Notes under the pieces: model-generated | Told to the model about the DNA's origin: nothing | The model's database searches: none | The model's input: only the letters and a program-made list of their open reading frames with translations | Program-made: the position numbers and the translations under genes | Assembly: GCF_000711725.1 (NCBI RefSeq) | Contig: NZ_JONP01000001.1 | Coordinates: forward strand, 124,001-188,000 | DNA from: Roseomonas aerilata DSM 19363 | GTDB taxonomy: Bacteria > Pseudomonadota > Alphaproteobacteria > Acetobacterales > Acetobacteraceae | Direction: 5' to 3' | Length of the DNA stretch: 64,000 nucleotides | Shown here: positions 52,843-60,691 of the stretch, piece by piece | Layout: the number at the start of each line of letters is the position of its first letter | Position numbering within the stretch: position 1 is the first letter of the stretch

Positions 52843-52921
52843 GACGTTACGGTGGGATCGGGGAGCGGGGAGGTCAACCAACCGCTTCGCGAGGGCAACC
52901 CCTCCGCGAGGGGCGGCCGGG

Positions 52922-53767
52922 TCAGAGCAGGCCTTCGCGCCGGAAGGAGAGGTGGCGGCCGTTGCCGACGATGATGTGGTCGTGGACCGCGATGCCGAGG
53001 GTGGCGGCGCCGGAGGCGATCTCGGCGGTCATCTCGATGTCCGCGCGCGACGGGGTGGGGTCGCCCGAGGGGTGGTTGTGGACGAGGATGAGGGCGGTGG
53101 CGCCGAGTTCGAGGGAGCGCTTGACCACCTCCCGCGGGTAGACCGGCGTGTGGTTGACCGTGCCGCGGGCGAGGGCCTCGTCGGCGAGGAGGCGGTTCTT
53201 GCTGTCGAGGAAGAGGACGCGGAACTGCTCCACCGTCTCGCGCGCGAGGGCGGCGGTGAGGTAGGCCGTGAGGCGTTCGCCGTTGCTGAGGATGGGGGCC
53301 TCGCGCACCTCCTCGGCGAGGAGGCGGATGGAGGCGGCCTGGACGAGGCGGAGGGCGGCGACGGCCGTCTCGCCGATGCCCTCCACCAGGCGCAGCTCGC
53401 TCTCGGGCGCGCTGATGGCGCCGGCGAAGCTGCCGAAGCGGGCGATGAGGCGCTTGGCGTGGGGCTTGGTGTCCACGCGCGGCAGGGCGAGGAAGAGGAG
53501 CATCTCCAGCAGCTCGTAGTCCGCGAGGGCGTCGGGGCCGGTGCGGAGGAGCTTGTCGCGGAGGCGCTTGCGGTGGCCCTCGGGGCCGGGGGCGGCGGGC
53601 TGGCTCTCCGCCGTGGCGCGGGGGCGGGCGGCCCTGGCGCGGGGCGCGCCCTTCCGCGGGGCGGCGCCCGGTGCGGGGCCGGCCGGGGATAGTCCGCCCT
53701 GGGAGGCGGCGTCGAAGAGGGAGGCGAAGGAACCGCTCGCTTCCTCGAGGCCCGGACCGGCGGCCAA
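52922..53767 (-). CDS. radC: RadC-family JAMM-domain protein
   Basis: A 281-aa RadC/YicR protein. N-terminal low-complexity Ala/Pro/Arg part (to about 70) is followed by the helix-hairpin-helix GHRKRLRDKLLRTGPDALADYELLEMLLFLALPRVDTKPHAKRLIARFGS and the JAMM metalloprotease-like domain with HNHPSGDPTPSRADIEMT (His-x-His and Asp ligands). The start is TTG 53767, supported by an AAAGGAGT site 5-6 nt upstream and by the absence of ATG or GTG nearby. Function in repair is disputed in the family. Confidence 0.87.
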   Translation of the reverse strand: MAAGPGLEEASGSFASLFDAASQGGLSPAGPAPGAAPRKGAPRARAARPRATAESQPAAPGPEGHRKRLRDKLLRTGPDALADYELLEMLLFLALPRVDTKPHAKRLIARFGSFAGAISAPESELRLVEGIGETAVAALRLVQAASIRLLAEEVREAPILSNGERLTAYLTAALARETVEQFRVLFLDSKNRLLADEALARGTVNHTPVYPREVVKRSLELGATALILVHNHPSGDPTPSRADIEMTAEIASGAATLGIAVHDHIIVGNGRHLSFRREGLL

Positions 53768-53859
53768 GGGCGACTCCTTTTGTCGTGCCTGGGCAGGATG
53801 TGGCGCAGCACGGGGGGTTGTCCACCGCGCGGTAGGGGGGGGCTCGCGCTGCCGCGCGG

Positions 53860-55326
53860 TCAGGCCGGTTCGGCGGCGTGGGAGAGGACGGGCAGCTCGA
53901 TCGTGCAGCGCACGCCGTCGGGCCCGAGGGTGAAGCTCGTGCACGCGCCGAGCTGGTAGGGCAGGGCGCGCTCGATCAGCTCGCGCCCGTAGCCGCTGCC
54001 GCGGGAGGGGGCGGGATCTTGCGGCATGCGGACGCCGCTCTCGCGCCACTCTACTTTCAGATAGGCCGCTTCGGGTTCGGCTGGCGGAGCGCGGGTGCCT
54101 TGCGCGTGGAGGCGCCAACGGATGGCGAGGTGGGCGCCGTGCTGGCCGAGGGCGCCGTGCTTCACCGCGTTCGTCGCCAGCTCGTGCAGGACGAGCGCGA
54201 GAATCTGGACAGCGTTCGCGCCGAGCATGATGCCGGAGGGGCCGCCCGTTTCCACCTGCGCGATCCGGCCGTGGGCATGGGCGGAGAGTTCGGCGGCGAG
54301 GATCTGGTCGAAGGCGGCGTGGCCCGCGCGGGAGCGCGAGGCGAGCGCCTGGGCGCGGGCGAGGGCGTCGAGGCGGCGGTGGAAATCCCGCTCAAAATTC
54401 TCGGTGGAGCTGCTGGCGCTGAGGGTTTTTCGCGCGAGGGAGCGGACGAGGGCGAGGAGGTTGCGGGTGCGGTGCTGCAGCTCCGCCACCACGAGGTCCT
54501 GGAGCTGCTGGCGCTGCTTCATCTCGTGGATGTCGGTGGTGGTGCCGATCCATTCGGCGAGGGCGCCGGCTTCGTCGTAGAGGGGGGCGGCACGGATCAC
54601 ATGCCAGGCGTGGCGGCCGTCCGCGGCGCGGCGGATGCGCAGCTCCACCTCCAGGCGGCCGGCGGTGGCGGCTTCCTCCCAGGCGCGGAGGGCGGCGGGG
54701 CGGTCCTCGGGGTGGACGGGGGCGAGCCAGCCTTCGCCGAGGCTTTCCGTCTCTGTCTGGCCGGTGAAGCGGGTCCATTGCGGGCCTGCCCAGCTCCAGC
54801 GGCCATCGGGGAGGGCGCGCCAGACGAGGAGGGGAATGCCCTCGGCCACGGCGCGGAAGGCGGAGTCCTCCGGGGGTGGCGCCGATGCGGAGCCTGCGGG
54901 GAGGAAGAGGACGAAGGCGGCGAGGACGGCGCCGGCCTCGTCCCAGAGTGGGCCGAGGCTGATGTCGAACCGGTCTTCTGCCCTGGCGGGAAGGGGAAGG
55001 AAGGATTCCGGGAGGAGGACGGTCTCGCCGTCCAGGGCGCGGGCGAGGGCGGCGGCGAAGGGGGCTGGGAAGGGCGTGCCTCCGGGATCGGGGGCGAGCA
55101 GGCGGTAAAGGGGAGGGCTCATGGCCAGCAGGTTGAGCCCCCTTCCGGCGAGGAGGGCGGGGAAGGCGAGGGAGCGGGTGATCGCGAAGGCGCCGAGAAG
55201 GTTTGGGGGCCAACCATCAAGCTGGATGATTGGCGCTTCCACAAGGGACGGCCACCTCGCCTTGTTGTCGGGAGGGCCCCGTGCGGGGCCACCCGAGGGA
55301 TCGACGGTCATTAACGAGTAACGCAT
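53860..55326 (-). CDS. PAS-domain HWE-family sensor histidine kinase
   Basis: A 488-aa cytosolic sensor kinase. Residues about 30-145 form a first, PAS-like region, and 150-275 a clear PAS/PAC unit (VWRALPDGRWSWAGPQWTRFTGQTE ... AEWIGTTTDIHEMKQRQQ). The kinase core has the phospho-acceptor His in LQHRTRNLLALVRSLARKT, the N-box HELATNAVKHGALG, and the HWE-defining W-x-E in VEWRESG. There is no transmembrane segment. Start at ATG 55326 (GTG 55332 also possible). No response regulator is adjacent, so it is an orphan. Such kinases control general stress response or light/redox responses in alphaproteobacteria. Confidence 0.87.
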   Translation of the reverse strand: MRYSLMTVDPSGGPARGPPDNKARWPSLVEAPIIQLDGWPPNLLGAFAITRSLAFPALLAGRGLNLLAMSPPLYRLLAPDPGGTPFPAPFAAALARALDGETVLLPESFLPLPARAEDRFDISLGPLWDEAGAVLAAFVLFLPAGSASAPPPEDSAFRAVAEGIPLLVWRALPDGRWSWAGPQWTRFTGQTETESLGEGWLAPVHPEDRPAALRAWEEAATAGRLEVELRIRRAADGRHAWHVIRAAPLYDEAGALAEWIGTTTDIHEMKQRQQLQDLVVAELQHRTRNLLALVRSLARKTLSASSSTENFERDFHRRLDALARAQALASRSRAGHAAFDQILAAELSAHAHGRIAQVETGGPSGIMLGANAVQILALVLHELATNAVKHGALGQHGAHLAIRWRLHAQGTRAPPAEPEAAYLKVEWRESGVRMPQDPAPSRGSGYGRELIERALPYQLGACTSFTLGPDGVRCTIELPVLSHAAEPA

Positions 55327-55485
55327 CGTCACGGGCGGGCGGATTGTTCAAGGTTTCGTGCTGGCGCAAAGGCGGCTTCGAGAGGCGGAACGCGGTCGTC
55401 GCGACGGGTTGCGGGAGGACCCTGGAGCGAGCCCGGGCGTTAGTTCGGCGTGCAAGGCCCGGGCGCGTACCGGGCGGAGGGGGAG

Positions 55486-56034
55486 ATGGGGATGATGGCC
55501 GAGGCGACGCCAACCTTGCCGAAGATGGATCCGAGCAGCCTGAACAGGTCGCTTCGCCGCAACATCGCGGCGCTGGAGGAGCGGCGCCGGGCGGAGGCGG
55601 CGGCCGCGACGCGGGAGGAGCGGATCGCGGGGGCGATCACGGCCTTCACCGGCAGCATGCGCTTCGTCTACCTGCACCTGGCCTTCTACGGGGCCTGGAT
55701 CGCGGTGAATCTCGGGCTGGTGCCGGGGGTGCCGAAGTTCGACGAGTCCTTCGTGATCCTGGCGATGGAGGCCTCGGTGGAGGCGATCTTCCTCTCGACC
55801 TTCGTGCTGATCAGCCAGAACCGGATGGCGGCGGCGGCGGACAAGCGCGCGGACCTGGATCTGCAGATCAGCCTGCTGGCGGAGCACGAACTGACGAAGC
55901 TCTCGGAGGTGCTGGTGAAGATCGCGGAGCGGCTGGACGTGCGGGTGGCGGCCGACCCGGAGATCCAGGAGGTGGGGCGGAATGTCTCGCCGGAGGCGGT
56001 GCTGGACGAGATCGAGGCGCAGCAGGGGCGGTGA
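55486..56034 (+). CDS. DUF1003-family membrane protein
   Basis: A 182-aa protein with a charged N-terminal helix (LNRSLRRNIAALEERRRAEAAAATREERIAGAITAFTGSM), the DUF1003 membrane hairpin (VYLHLAFYGAWIAVNLGLVPGVPKFDESFVILAMEASVEAIFLSTFVLISQNRM), and a coiled-coil tail with DLDLQISLLAEHELTKL, the conserved acidic motif. Function unknown across the family. ATG 55486 with GGAGGGGGAG upstream; ATG 55492/55495 are alternatives. Converges with the carbonic-anhydrase gene. Confidence 0.85.
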   Translation: MGMMAEATPTLPKMDPSSLNRSLRRNIAALEERRRAEAAAATREERIAGAITAFTGSMRFVYLHLAFYGAWIAVNLGLVPGVPKFDESFVILAMEASVEAIFLSTFVLISQNRMAAAADKRADLDLQISLLAEHELTKLSEVLVKIAERLDVRVAADPEIQEVGRNVSPEAVLDEIEAQQGR

Positions 56035-56042
56035 CGCGCCCC

Positions 56043-56714
56043 TCAGGCGGCGAGTGGGTCCTCGAGGGCGGTGAAGTTTCCGCTGGCCTCGTCGAGCACG
56101 CAGAGGGTGCCGTCGGCCACGTCGAACCAGAGGCCGTGGAGGGAGAGCTCGCCCGCGGCTTCACGCGAGGCCAGCCAGGGGAAGGTCCGGAGGTTGGCGA
56201 GGGACTGACGGATGGCGGCGCGCTCCATCGTGGTCTGGTCCTGGAGCGGGTCCACGCCGTCGCAGGTCAGTGCGAGGCGGGTGGCGGGGGCGGCGATTTC
56301 CATCCACTGGGCCACGAAGTCGCCGTCGCGGATGTCCACCCCGTTGAGGTGGTTCTGGCGGAAGGCGTTGATGCCGCCGCAGGAGGCGTGGCCGCAGACG
56401 ACGATGTGCTGGACCTTCAGCTGGCGTACCGCGAATTCGATGGCGGCCGAGGTGCCGTGGTAGTTCGCGTCCGGCTGGTAGGGGGGGACGAGGTTGGCGA
56501 CGTTGCGGACCACCAGCATCTCGCCGGGGTCGGCGTCGAAGACGACCTCTGGCGCCACGCGGCTGTCCACGCAGGCGATCATGAGGGTGGTGGGCTGCTG
56601 GCCGGCCTCGGCCAGGCGCGCGTAGTGGTCGCGCTCCCGGCGGAAGCGGGTGTGGCGGAAGCCGCGATAGCCCTCCGCCAGGCGGGGCGGGATCGGGGCG
56701 GCCGGGCGGCTCAT
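56043..56714 (-). CDS. Beta-class carbonic anhydrase
   Basis: A 223-aa enzyme interconverting CO2 and bicarbonate. The zinc ligands are in CVDSR (Cys-Asp-x-Arg dyad) and CGHASCGG (His-x2-Cys), with VRNVANLVPPY and AAIEFAVRQLKVQHIVVCGH as family blocks. Its ATG overlaps the map stop by 4 bp (ATGA), so it is coupled to map. It provides bicarbonate for biosynthesis; no further context. Confidence 0.93.
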   Translation of the reverse strand: MSRPAAPIPPRLAEGYRGFRHTRFRRERDHYARLAEAGQQPTTLMIACVDSRVAPEVVFDADPGEMLVVRNVANLVPPYQPDANYHGTSAAIEFAVRQLKVQHIVVCGHASCGGINAFRQNHLNGVDIRDGDFVAQWMEIAAPATRLALTCDGVDPLQDQTTMERAAIRQSLANLRTFPWLASREAAGELSLHGLWFDVADGTLCVLDEASGNFTALEDPLAA

Positions 56715-57517
56715 GCCGCGTAGGGCGGCTTGTGCAGGCCGGCGGGGGAGAGGGTGAAGATCTCGCAGCCGGTCTCGGTCACGCCGACCATGTGCTCGAA
56801 CTGGGCGGAGAGGGAGCGGTCGCGCGTCACGGCCGTCCAGCCGTCGTCGAGCACCTTCACCTCGGGGCGGCCGGCATTCACCATCGGCTCGATCGTGAAG
56901 AACATGCCGGGCTTGAGGGTGGGGCCGTCGCCGGGGCGGCCGAAGTGGAGGATGTTCGGCGGCGCGTGGAACTTGCGGCCGACGCCGTGGCCGCAGAAGT
57001 CGCGCACGACGGAGAAGCGGTGCTTCTCCACGTAGGTCTGGATGGCGTGGCCGATGTCGCCGAGGGTGTTGCCGGGCTTCACGGCGGCGATGCCGCGCAT
57101 GAGGCTCTCGTAGGTCACGTCCATCAGCAGGCGCGCCTTCGTGGAGGGGGTGCCCGCCACGTACATGCGCGAGCTGTCGCCGTGCCAGCCGTCGAGCAGG
57201 GGCGTCACGTCGATGTTGAGGACGTCGCCTTCCACCAGCACGCGGTCGCCGGGGATGCCGTGGCAGACGACGTGATTGATGCTGATGCAGGAGGACTTCG
57301 TGTAGCCGCGGTAGCCGAGGGTGGCGGGAACGGCGCCGTGCTCGACCATGAAGTCGTGGCAGAGCTGGTCGAGGGCGCCGGTGGTGACGCCGGGGCGGAC
57401 ATGGGGAGTGATCATGTCGAGGCATTCGGCCGCGAGGCGGCCGGCGCGGCGCATGCCCTCGAAATCCTCGGGCGCGTGGAGGGGGATGCGGCGGGATTCC
57501 CCGGCGGACTGGTCCAT
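56711..57517 (-). CDS. map: Methionine aminopeptidase, type I
   Basis: A 268-aa dinuclear metallopeptidase that removes the initiator Met. All five ligands are visible: the two Asp in LNIDVTPLLDGWHGDSSRMY, His in CGHGVGRKFHAPP, Glu in FTIEPMVN and Glu in FEHMVGVTE. GYRGYTKSSCISINHVVCHGIP is typical for the type I enzyme. First gene of a coupled pair with carbonic anhydrase. Confidence 0.96.
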   Translation of the reverse strand: MDQSAGESRRIPLHAPEDFEGMRRAGRLAAECLDMITPHVRPGVTTGALDQLCHDFMVEHGAVPATLGYRGYTKSSCISINHVVCHGIPGDRVLVEGDVLNIDVTPLLDGWHGDSSRMYVAGTPSTKARLLMDVTYESLMRGIAAVKPGNTLGDIGHAIQTYVEKHRFSVVRDFCGHGVGRKFHAPPNILHFGRPGDGPTLKPGMFFTIEPMVNAGRPEVKVLDDGWTAVTRDRSLSAQFEHMVGVTETGCEIFTLSPAGLHKPPYAA

Positions 57518-57628
57518 TCGCCGAAAATGCGCGCGCGATCCGGCGGTTGCAAGACGTGGTCGGCTCGCGCAGGGCGGGGTTGCGCAGGGCGGGAATATGC
57601 AGCGCCGAAAGGCGCGCGGCGGAGGTGG

Positions 57629-58234
57629 TCAGGACGCGAGGGCGGCCCTGACGGCCCTAGCCGCGAGCCCGGCGGTGGCGAGCAGGCGCTCGCGGCCCTG
57701 GCCAGCGCGCGCGGCGGTGGAAAGGCCGGTGAGGACGGCCACGACGTAGTCGGTCAGCGTCTCGGCCTGGGCGGGGTGGCGGGCGGCGATGAAGGCGCGG
57801 ATCGCCTCGACGGCGGCGCTGTTCAGAGCGCCGGCGGCCTCCCGCGCAGTGGGGTCGTTGCAGCGTTGGCCTTCGAGCACGAGGCATCCGGCGGCCGCGG
57901 GGTCCGCGGCATTGGCGGCGTAGCGGTTCGCCGCTTCCTCGAGCAGGGCGGCCAGGGCTTCATCCACCGGGCGGCCGGGGCGGAGCAGTTCCTCCAGCGG
58001 CAGGCCGTTGCAGCGGCTGTAGCGCTCCAGCACGCGGGCGAAGAGGCCGGCCTTGCTGCCGAAGGCCGCGTAGAAGCTCGGGGGGTTGATGCCGAGGGCC
58101 TCAGTGATGTCCGCGACGCTGACGGCGTCGTAGCCGCGGGCGAGGAACATGGCCTGGGCCGTGGCCACGGCCATCTCGGGGTCGAACTTGCGGGGGCGGC
58201 CCCTTGGGCGGGGGGAGGGAAAATCTGTAGTCAT
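57629..58234 (-). CDS. bdcR: TetR-family regulator, BdcR-like
   Basis: A 201-aa TetR repressor. The helix-turn-helix is GRPRKFDPEMAVATAQAMFLARGYDAVSVADITEALGINPPSFYAAFGSKAGLFARVLERY (about 11-70), and the ligand domain includes the CLVLEGQRCNDPTAREAAG segment. The sequence and its divergent position next to a BdcA-like SDR both match, from memory, the E. coli bdcR (yjgJ)-bdcA (yjgI) pair. It probably represses bdcA from the 76-bp gap. Confidence 0.85.
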   Translation of the reverse strand: MTTDFPSPRPRGRPRKFDPEMAVATAQAMFLARGYDAVSVADITEALGINPPSFYAAFGSKAGLFARVLERYSRCNGLPLEELLRPGRPVDEALAALLEEAANRYAANAADPAAAGCLVLEGQRCNDPTAREAAGALNSAAVEAIRAFIAARHPAQAETLTDYVVAVLTGLSTAARAGQGRERLLATAGLAARAVRAALAS

Positions 58235-58248
58235 CGATATAAAATGCC

Positions 58249-58276
58249 TTGACGGGCTCGGGCGGGAGTTTATGTA
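58249..58276 (+). promoter_or_regulatory. Candidate promoter of the bdcA-like gene
   Basis: TTGACG (58249-58254), 16-bp spacer, TATGTA (58271-58276), in the 76-bp divergent gap and 35 bp before the ATG. AAGGAG at 58298-58303 is the ribosome-binding site. The TetR operator should overlap this region, but no clean palindrome was found. Confidence 0.5.
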
Positions 58277-58310
58277 GCAGTCGCTATAGTTCAGATCAAG
58301 GAGAGGGCCA

Positions 58311-59024
58311 ATGGCCGGAACGGATGGCAAGCGCGTGCTCGTGCTCGGCGGCAGCCGGGGGATCGGGGCGGCGATCGTGCGGCGCTTCGCGGCGGAGGGG
58401 GCGAAGGTGAGCTTCACCTACTCCGGCTCGCGCGAGGCGGCGGAGCGGCTGGCGGAGGAGACCGGCACCGTCGCCGCGCGGACGGACAATGCGGAGCGCA
58501 ACGCGGTGATCGCGCGGGTGCGGGACAGCGGGCCGCTCGACGTGCTGGTGGTCAATGCCGGGGTGGCCATGCTCGGCGATCCGCTGGAGCAGGATCCCGA
58601 CGAGGTGGACCGGATGTTTCGGATCAACGTCCACGCGCCCTATCACGCGGCGGTGGAGGCGGCGCGGCGGATGCCGGATGGCGGGCGCATCATCGTCATC
58701 GGTTCCGTGAACGGGGACCGCGTGGGGTTCCCGGGGGTGGCGGCCTACGCGCTCACGAAGTCGGCGGTGCAGGGGATGGTGCGGGGCCTGGCGCGGGACT
58801 TCGGCCCGCGATCGATCACGGTGAACGCGGTGCAGCCCGGGCCGGTGGACACGGACATGAACCCGGCGGACGGGCCGCTGCGGGATATGCTCTACGGCAT
58901 GATGCCGATGAAGCGTCACGGGCGGCCGGAGGAGGTGGCGGGCATGGTGGCCTGGCTGGCGGGGCCGGAGGCGGGCTTCGTGACGGGGGCGATGCACACG
59001 ATCGACGGCGGCTTCGGCGCCTGA
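58311..59024 (+). CDS. bdcA: BdcA-like short-chain dehydrogenase (cyclic-di-GMP-binding type)
   Basis: A 237-aa SDR, the same length as E. coli BdcA, with GKRVLVLGGSRGIGAAIVRRFAAEGAKVSFTYSGSREAAERLAEETG, VVNAGV, INVHAPYHAAVEAAR, IGSVNGDR and the Y-x3-K in AAYALTKSAVQGM. E. coli BdcA was reported to bind c-di-GMP and promote biofilm dispersal. Whether this homologue does so is inference. The active-site Ser/Tyr/Lys are intact, so oxidoreductase activity is possible. Divergent from bdcR, followed by a strong hairpin. Confidence 0.87.
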   Translation: MAGTDGKRVLVLGGSRGIGAAIVRRFAAEGAKVSFTYSGSREAAERLAEETGTVAARTDNAERNAVIARVRDSGPLDVLVVNAGVAMLGDPLEQDPDEVDRMFRINVHAPYHAAVEAARRMPDGGRIIVIGSVNGDRVGFPGVAAYALTKSAVQGMVRGLARDFGPRSITVNAVQPGPVDTDMNPADGPLRDMLYGMMPMKRHGRPEEVAGMVAWLAGPEAGFVTGAMHTIDGGFGA

Positions 59025-59031
59025 CGGATCG

Positions 59032-59061
59032 CCCCCTCCCGCGCCGAGTTGCGGGAGGGGG
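59032..59061 (+). terminator. Terminator hairpin after bdcA
   Basis: CCCCCTCCCGC (59032-59042) and its perfect complement (59051-59061) enclose an 8-nt loop, 7 bp after the bdcA stop, followed by CTTCG only. Confidence 0.6.
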
Positions 59062-59136
59062 CTTCGCGCCGGGCGAGGGCGGGCGCAAAAAGGCCGCGGC
59101 GCAGGCGGCGGTGCCCGCCATCGGAGTGGGGGGCGC

Positions 59137-60600
59137 GTGTCGACAAGCTTGGACCCGGCGGAAGGCGTGGCCGCGGCGCCGGCGGACCCTTCGCCGCCGC
59201 GCAGTTCCCGGCTGGTGGCGCTGATCGTGGCGAGCGCGCTGCTGATGCAGAACCTCGATTCGAGCGTCATCGCGACGGCGCTGCCGACCATGGCGCGGGA
59301 GCTGGGGACGGAGCCGCTGCATCTCTCGGCGGCCATCACCTCCTATCTTGTGGCGCTGACCGTGTTCATCCCGGTCTCGGGCTGGGTGGCGGACCGCTTT
59401 GGGGCGAAGCGGGTCTTCATGGTGGCGATCGCGGTGTTTGCCTTTGCCTCGATGCTCTGCGGGCTCTCGCGGGGTTTAGGGGAGCTGGTGGCGGCGCGGG
59501 TGCTGCAGGGGCTGGGGGGCGCCATGATGGTGCCGGTCGCGCGGCTGCTGCTGATGCGGCGGATCCGGCCGGACGAGATGGTGCGGGCGACGACCTGGCT
59601 TTCGATGCCGGGGCTGCTGGGGCCGATCCTCGGGCCGCCGATCGGCGGGCTGCTGACGGACAATGTTTCCTGGCGCGCGGTGTTCTGGATCAACCTGCCG
59701 ATCGCGGCGATCGGGCTGCTGATGGTCTGGCGCTTCGTGCCGGCTTCGGACGAGGCGCGGCCGCCGCGGCTGGACCTGGTGGGGGTGACGCTGATCGGGG
59801 CCTCGCTCGCGCTACTCATGTTCGGGGCGGAGACGGTGGGGCGGGGGGTGGTGCCGGAATGGCTCCCGGTGCTCGGCTTCGCCCTCGGCGTGGCGCTGGG
59901 CTGGGCGGCGGTGCGCTGGGCACGGCGGGCGCCGCATCCGGCGCTCGACCTCGGGCTGTTCTCCATTCCGACCTTCGCGGTGGGGGTGGGGGCGGGGAGC
60001 CTGTTCCGGGTGGGGGCGGGGGCGGCGCCCTTCCTGCTGCCGCTGTTCCTGCAGCTCGGCTTCGGGGCCTCGGCGACCGTTTCCGGGCTGGTGACGCTGG
60101 CGACGGCGCTGGGCGCCTTCACGATGAAGCCGATGACGACCTCCGCGCTGCGGCGCTTCGGCTTCCGCAACGTGCTGACCTGGAACGCGGTGGTGGTGGC
60201 GGTGACGCTCGCGGCCTGCTCGGCCTTCGATCCGTCCTGGCCGCTCCCGGCGGTGTTCATCGTGCTGGCGGCGGGGGGGCTGGCGCGGAGCCTGCAGTTC
60301 ACGGCCTCCAACGCCATGAGCTACGTGGATATCCCGGCGGGGAAGCTCTCGGCGGCGACCTCCATCGCGGGGACGGCGCAGCAGCTCTCGATGGCACTGG
60401 GGGTGACCTGGGGGGCGTCCTGGCTGGCGGCCTCCGCTGCGCTGGCGGGGCGGGCGGAGCCGGGGGTGCCGGACTTCGCGATGGCCTTCCTCGGGGCGGC
60501 CTTGCCGCCGCTGCTGGCGGCGCCCTTCGCTGCGCGGCTGCCGCAGGATGCGGGGGCGGCGGCCTCGGGGCATGGGAGGGCCGGGGCAACGCGGGGTTGA
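59137..60600 (+). CDS. DHA2-family (EmrB/QacA-type) MFS drug exporter
   Basis: A 487-aa transporter with about 14 hydrophobic helices. Start at GTG 59137. LMQNLDSSVIATALPTMARELG is the DHA2 motif D1, SGWVADRFGAKRVF the loop 2-3 motif A, and RVLQGLGGAMMVPVARLLLMRR motif B. GLLGPILGPPIGGLLTDNVSWRAVFWINLPI is the antiporter motif C with the conserved W-R-W/F-I-N. It exports hydrophobic compounds by proton antiport. No membrane-fusion partner (EmrA) is adjacent. It follows bdcA after a hairpin and is probably separate. Confidence 0.9.
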   Translation: MSTSLDPAEGVAAAPADPSPPRSSRLVALIVASALLMQNLDSSVIATALPTMARELGTEPLHLSAAITSYLVALTVFIPVSGWVADRFGAKRVFMVAIAVFAFASMLCGLSRGLGELVAARVLQGLGGAMMVPVARLLLMRRIRPDEMVRATTWLSMPGLLGPILGPPIGGLLTDNVSWRAVFWINLPIAAIGLLMVWRFVPASDEARPPRLDLVGVTLIGASLALLMFGAETVGRGVVPEWLPVLGFALGVALGWAAVRWARRAPHPALDLGLFSIPTFAVGVGAGSLFRVGAGAAPFLLPLFLQLGFGASATVSGLVTLATALGAFTMKPMTTSALRRFGFRNVLTWNAVVVAVTLAACSAFDPSWPLPAVFIVLAAGGLARSLQFTASNAMSYVDIPAGKLSAATSIAGTAQQLSMALGVTWGASWLAASAALAGRAEPGVPDFAMAFLGAALPPLLAAPFAARLPQDAGAAASGHGRAGATRG

Positions 60601-60691
60601 AGGGGCGCGCTGCCCGGATTTCTCCGCGAGCCTACTGAAACATTCACGGATCCTGTGCGAGGCTGAGGGCGGAAACAGTCCAGGCCGGGTG

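Noticed and set aside
55230-56723. 497-codon rightward open frame across the DUF1003 and carbonic anhydrase genes
   Set aside because: It is out of frame with the clear DUF1003 protein and antisense to carbonic anhydrase; the translation is Gly/Arg-rich without domains.
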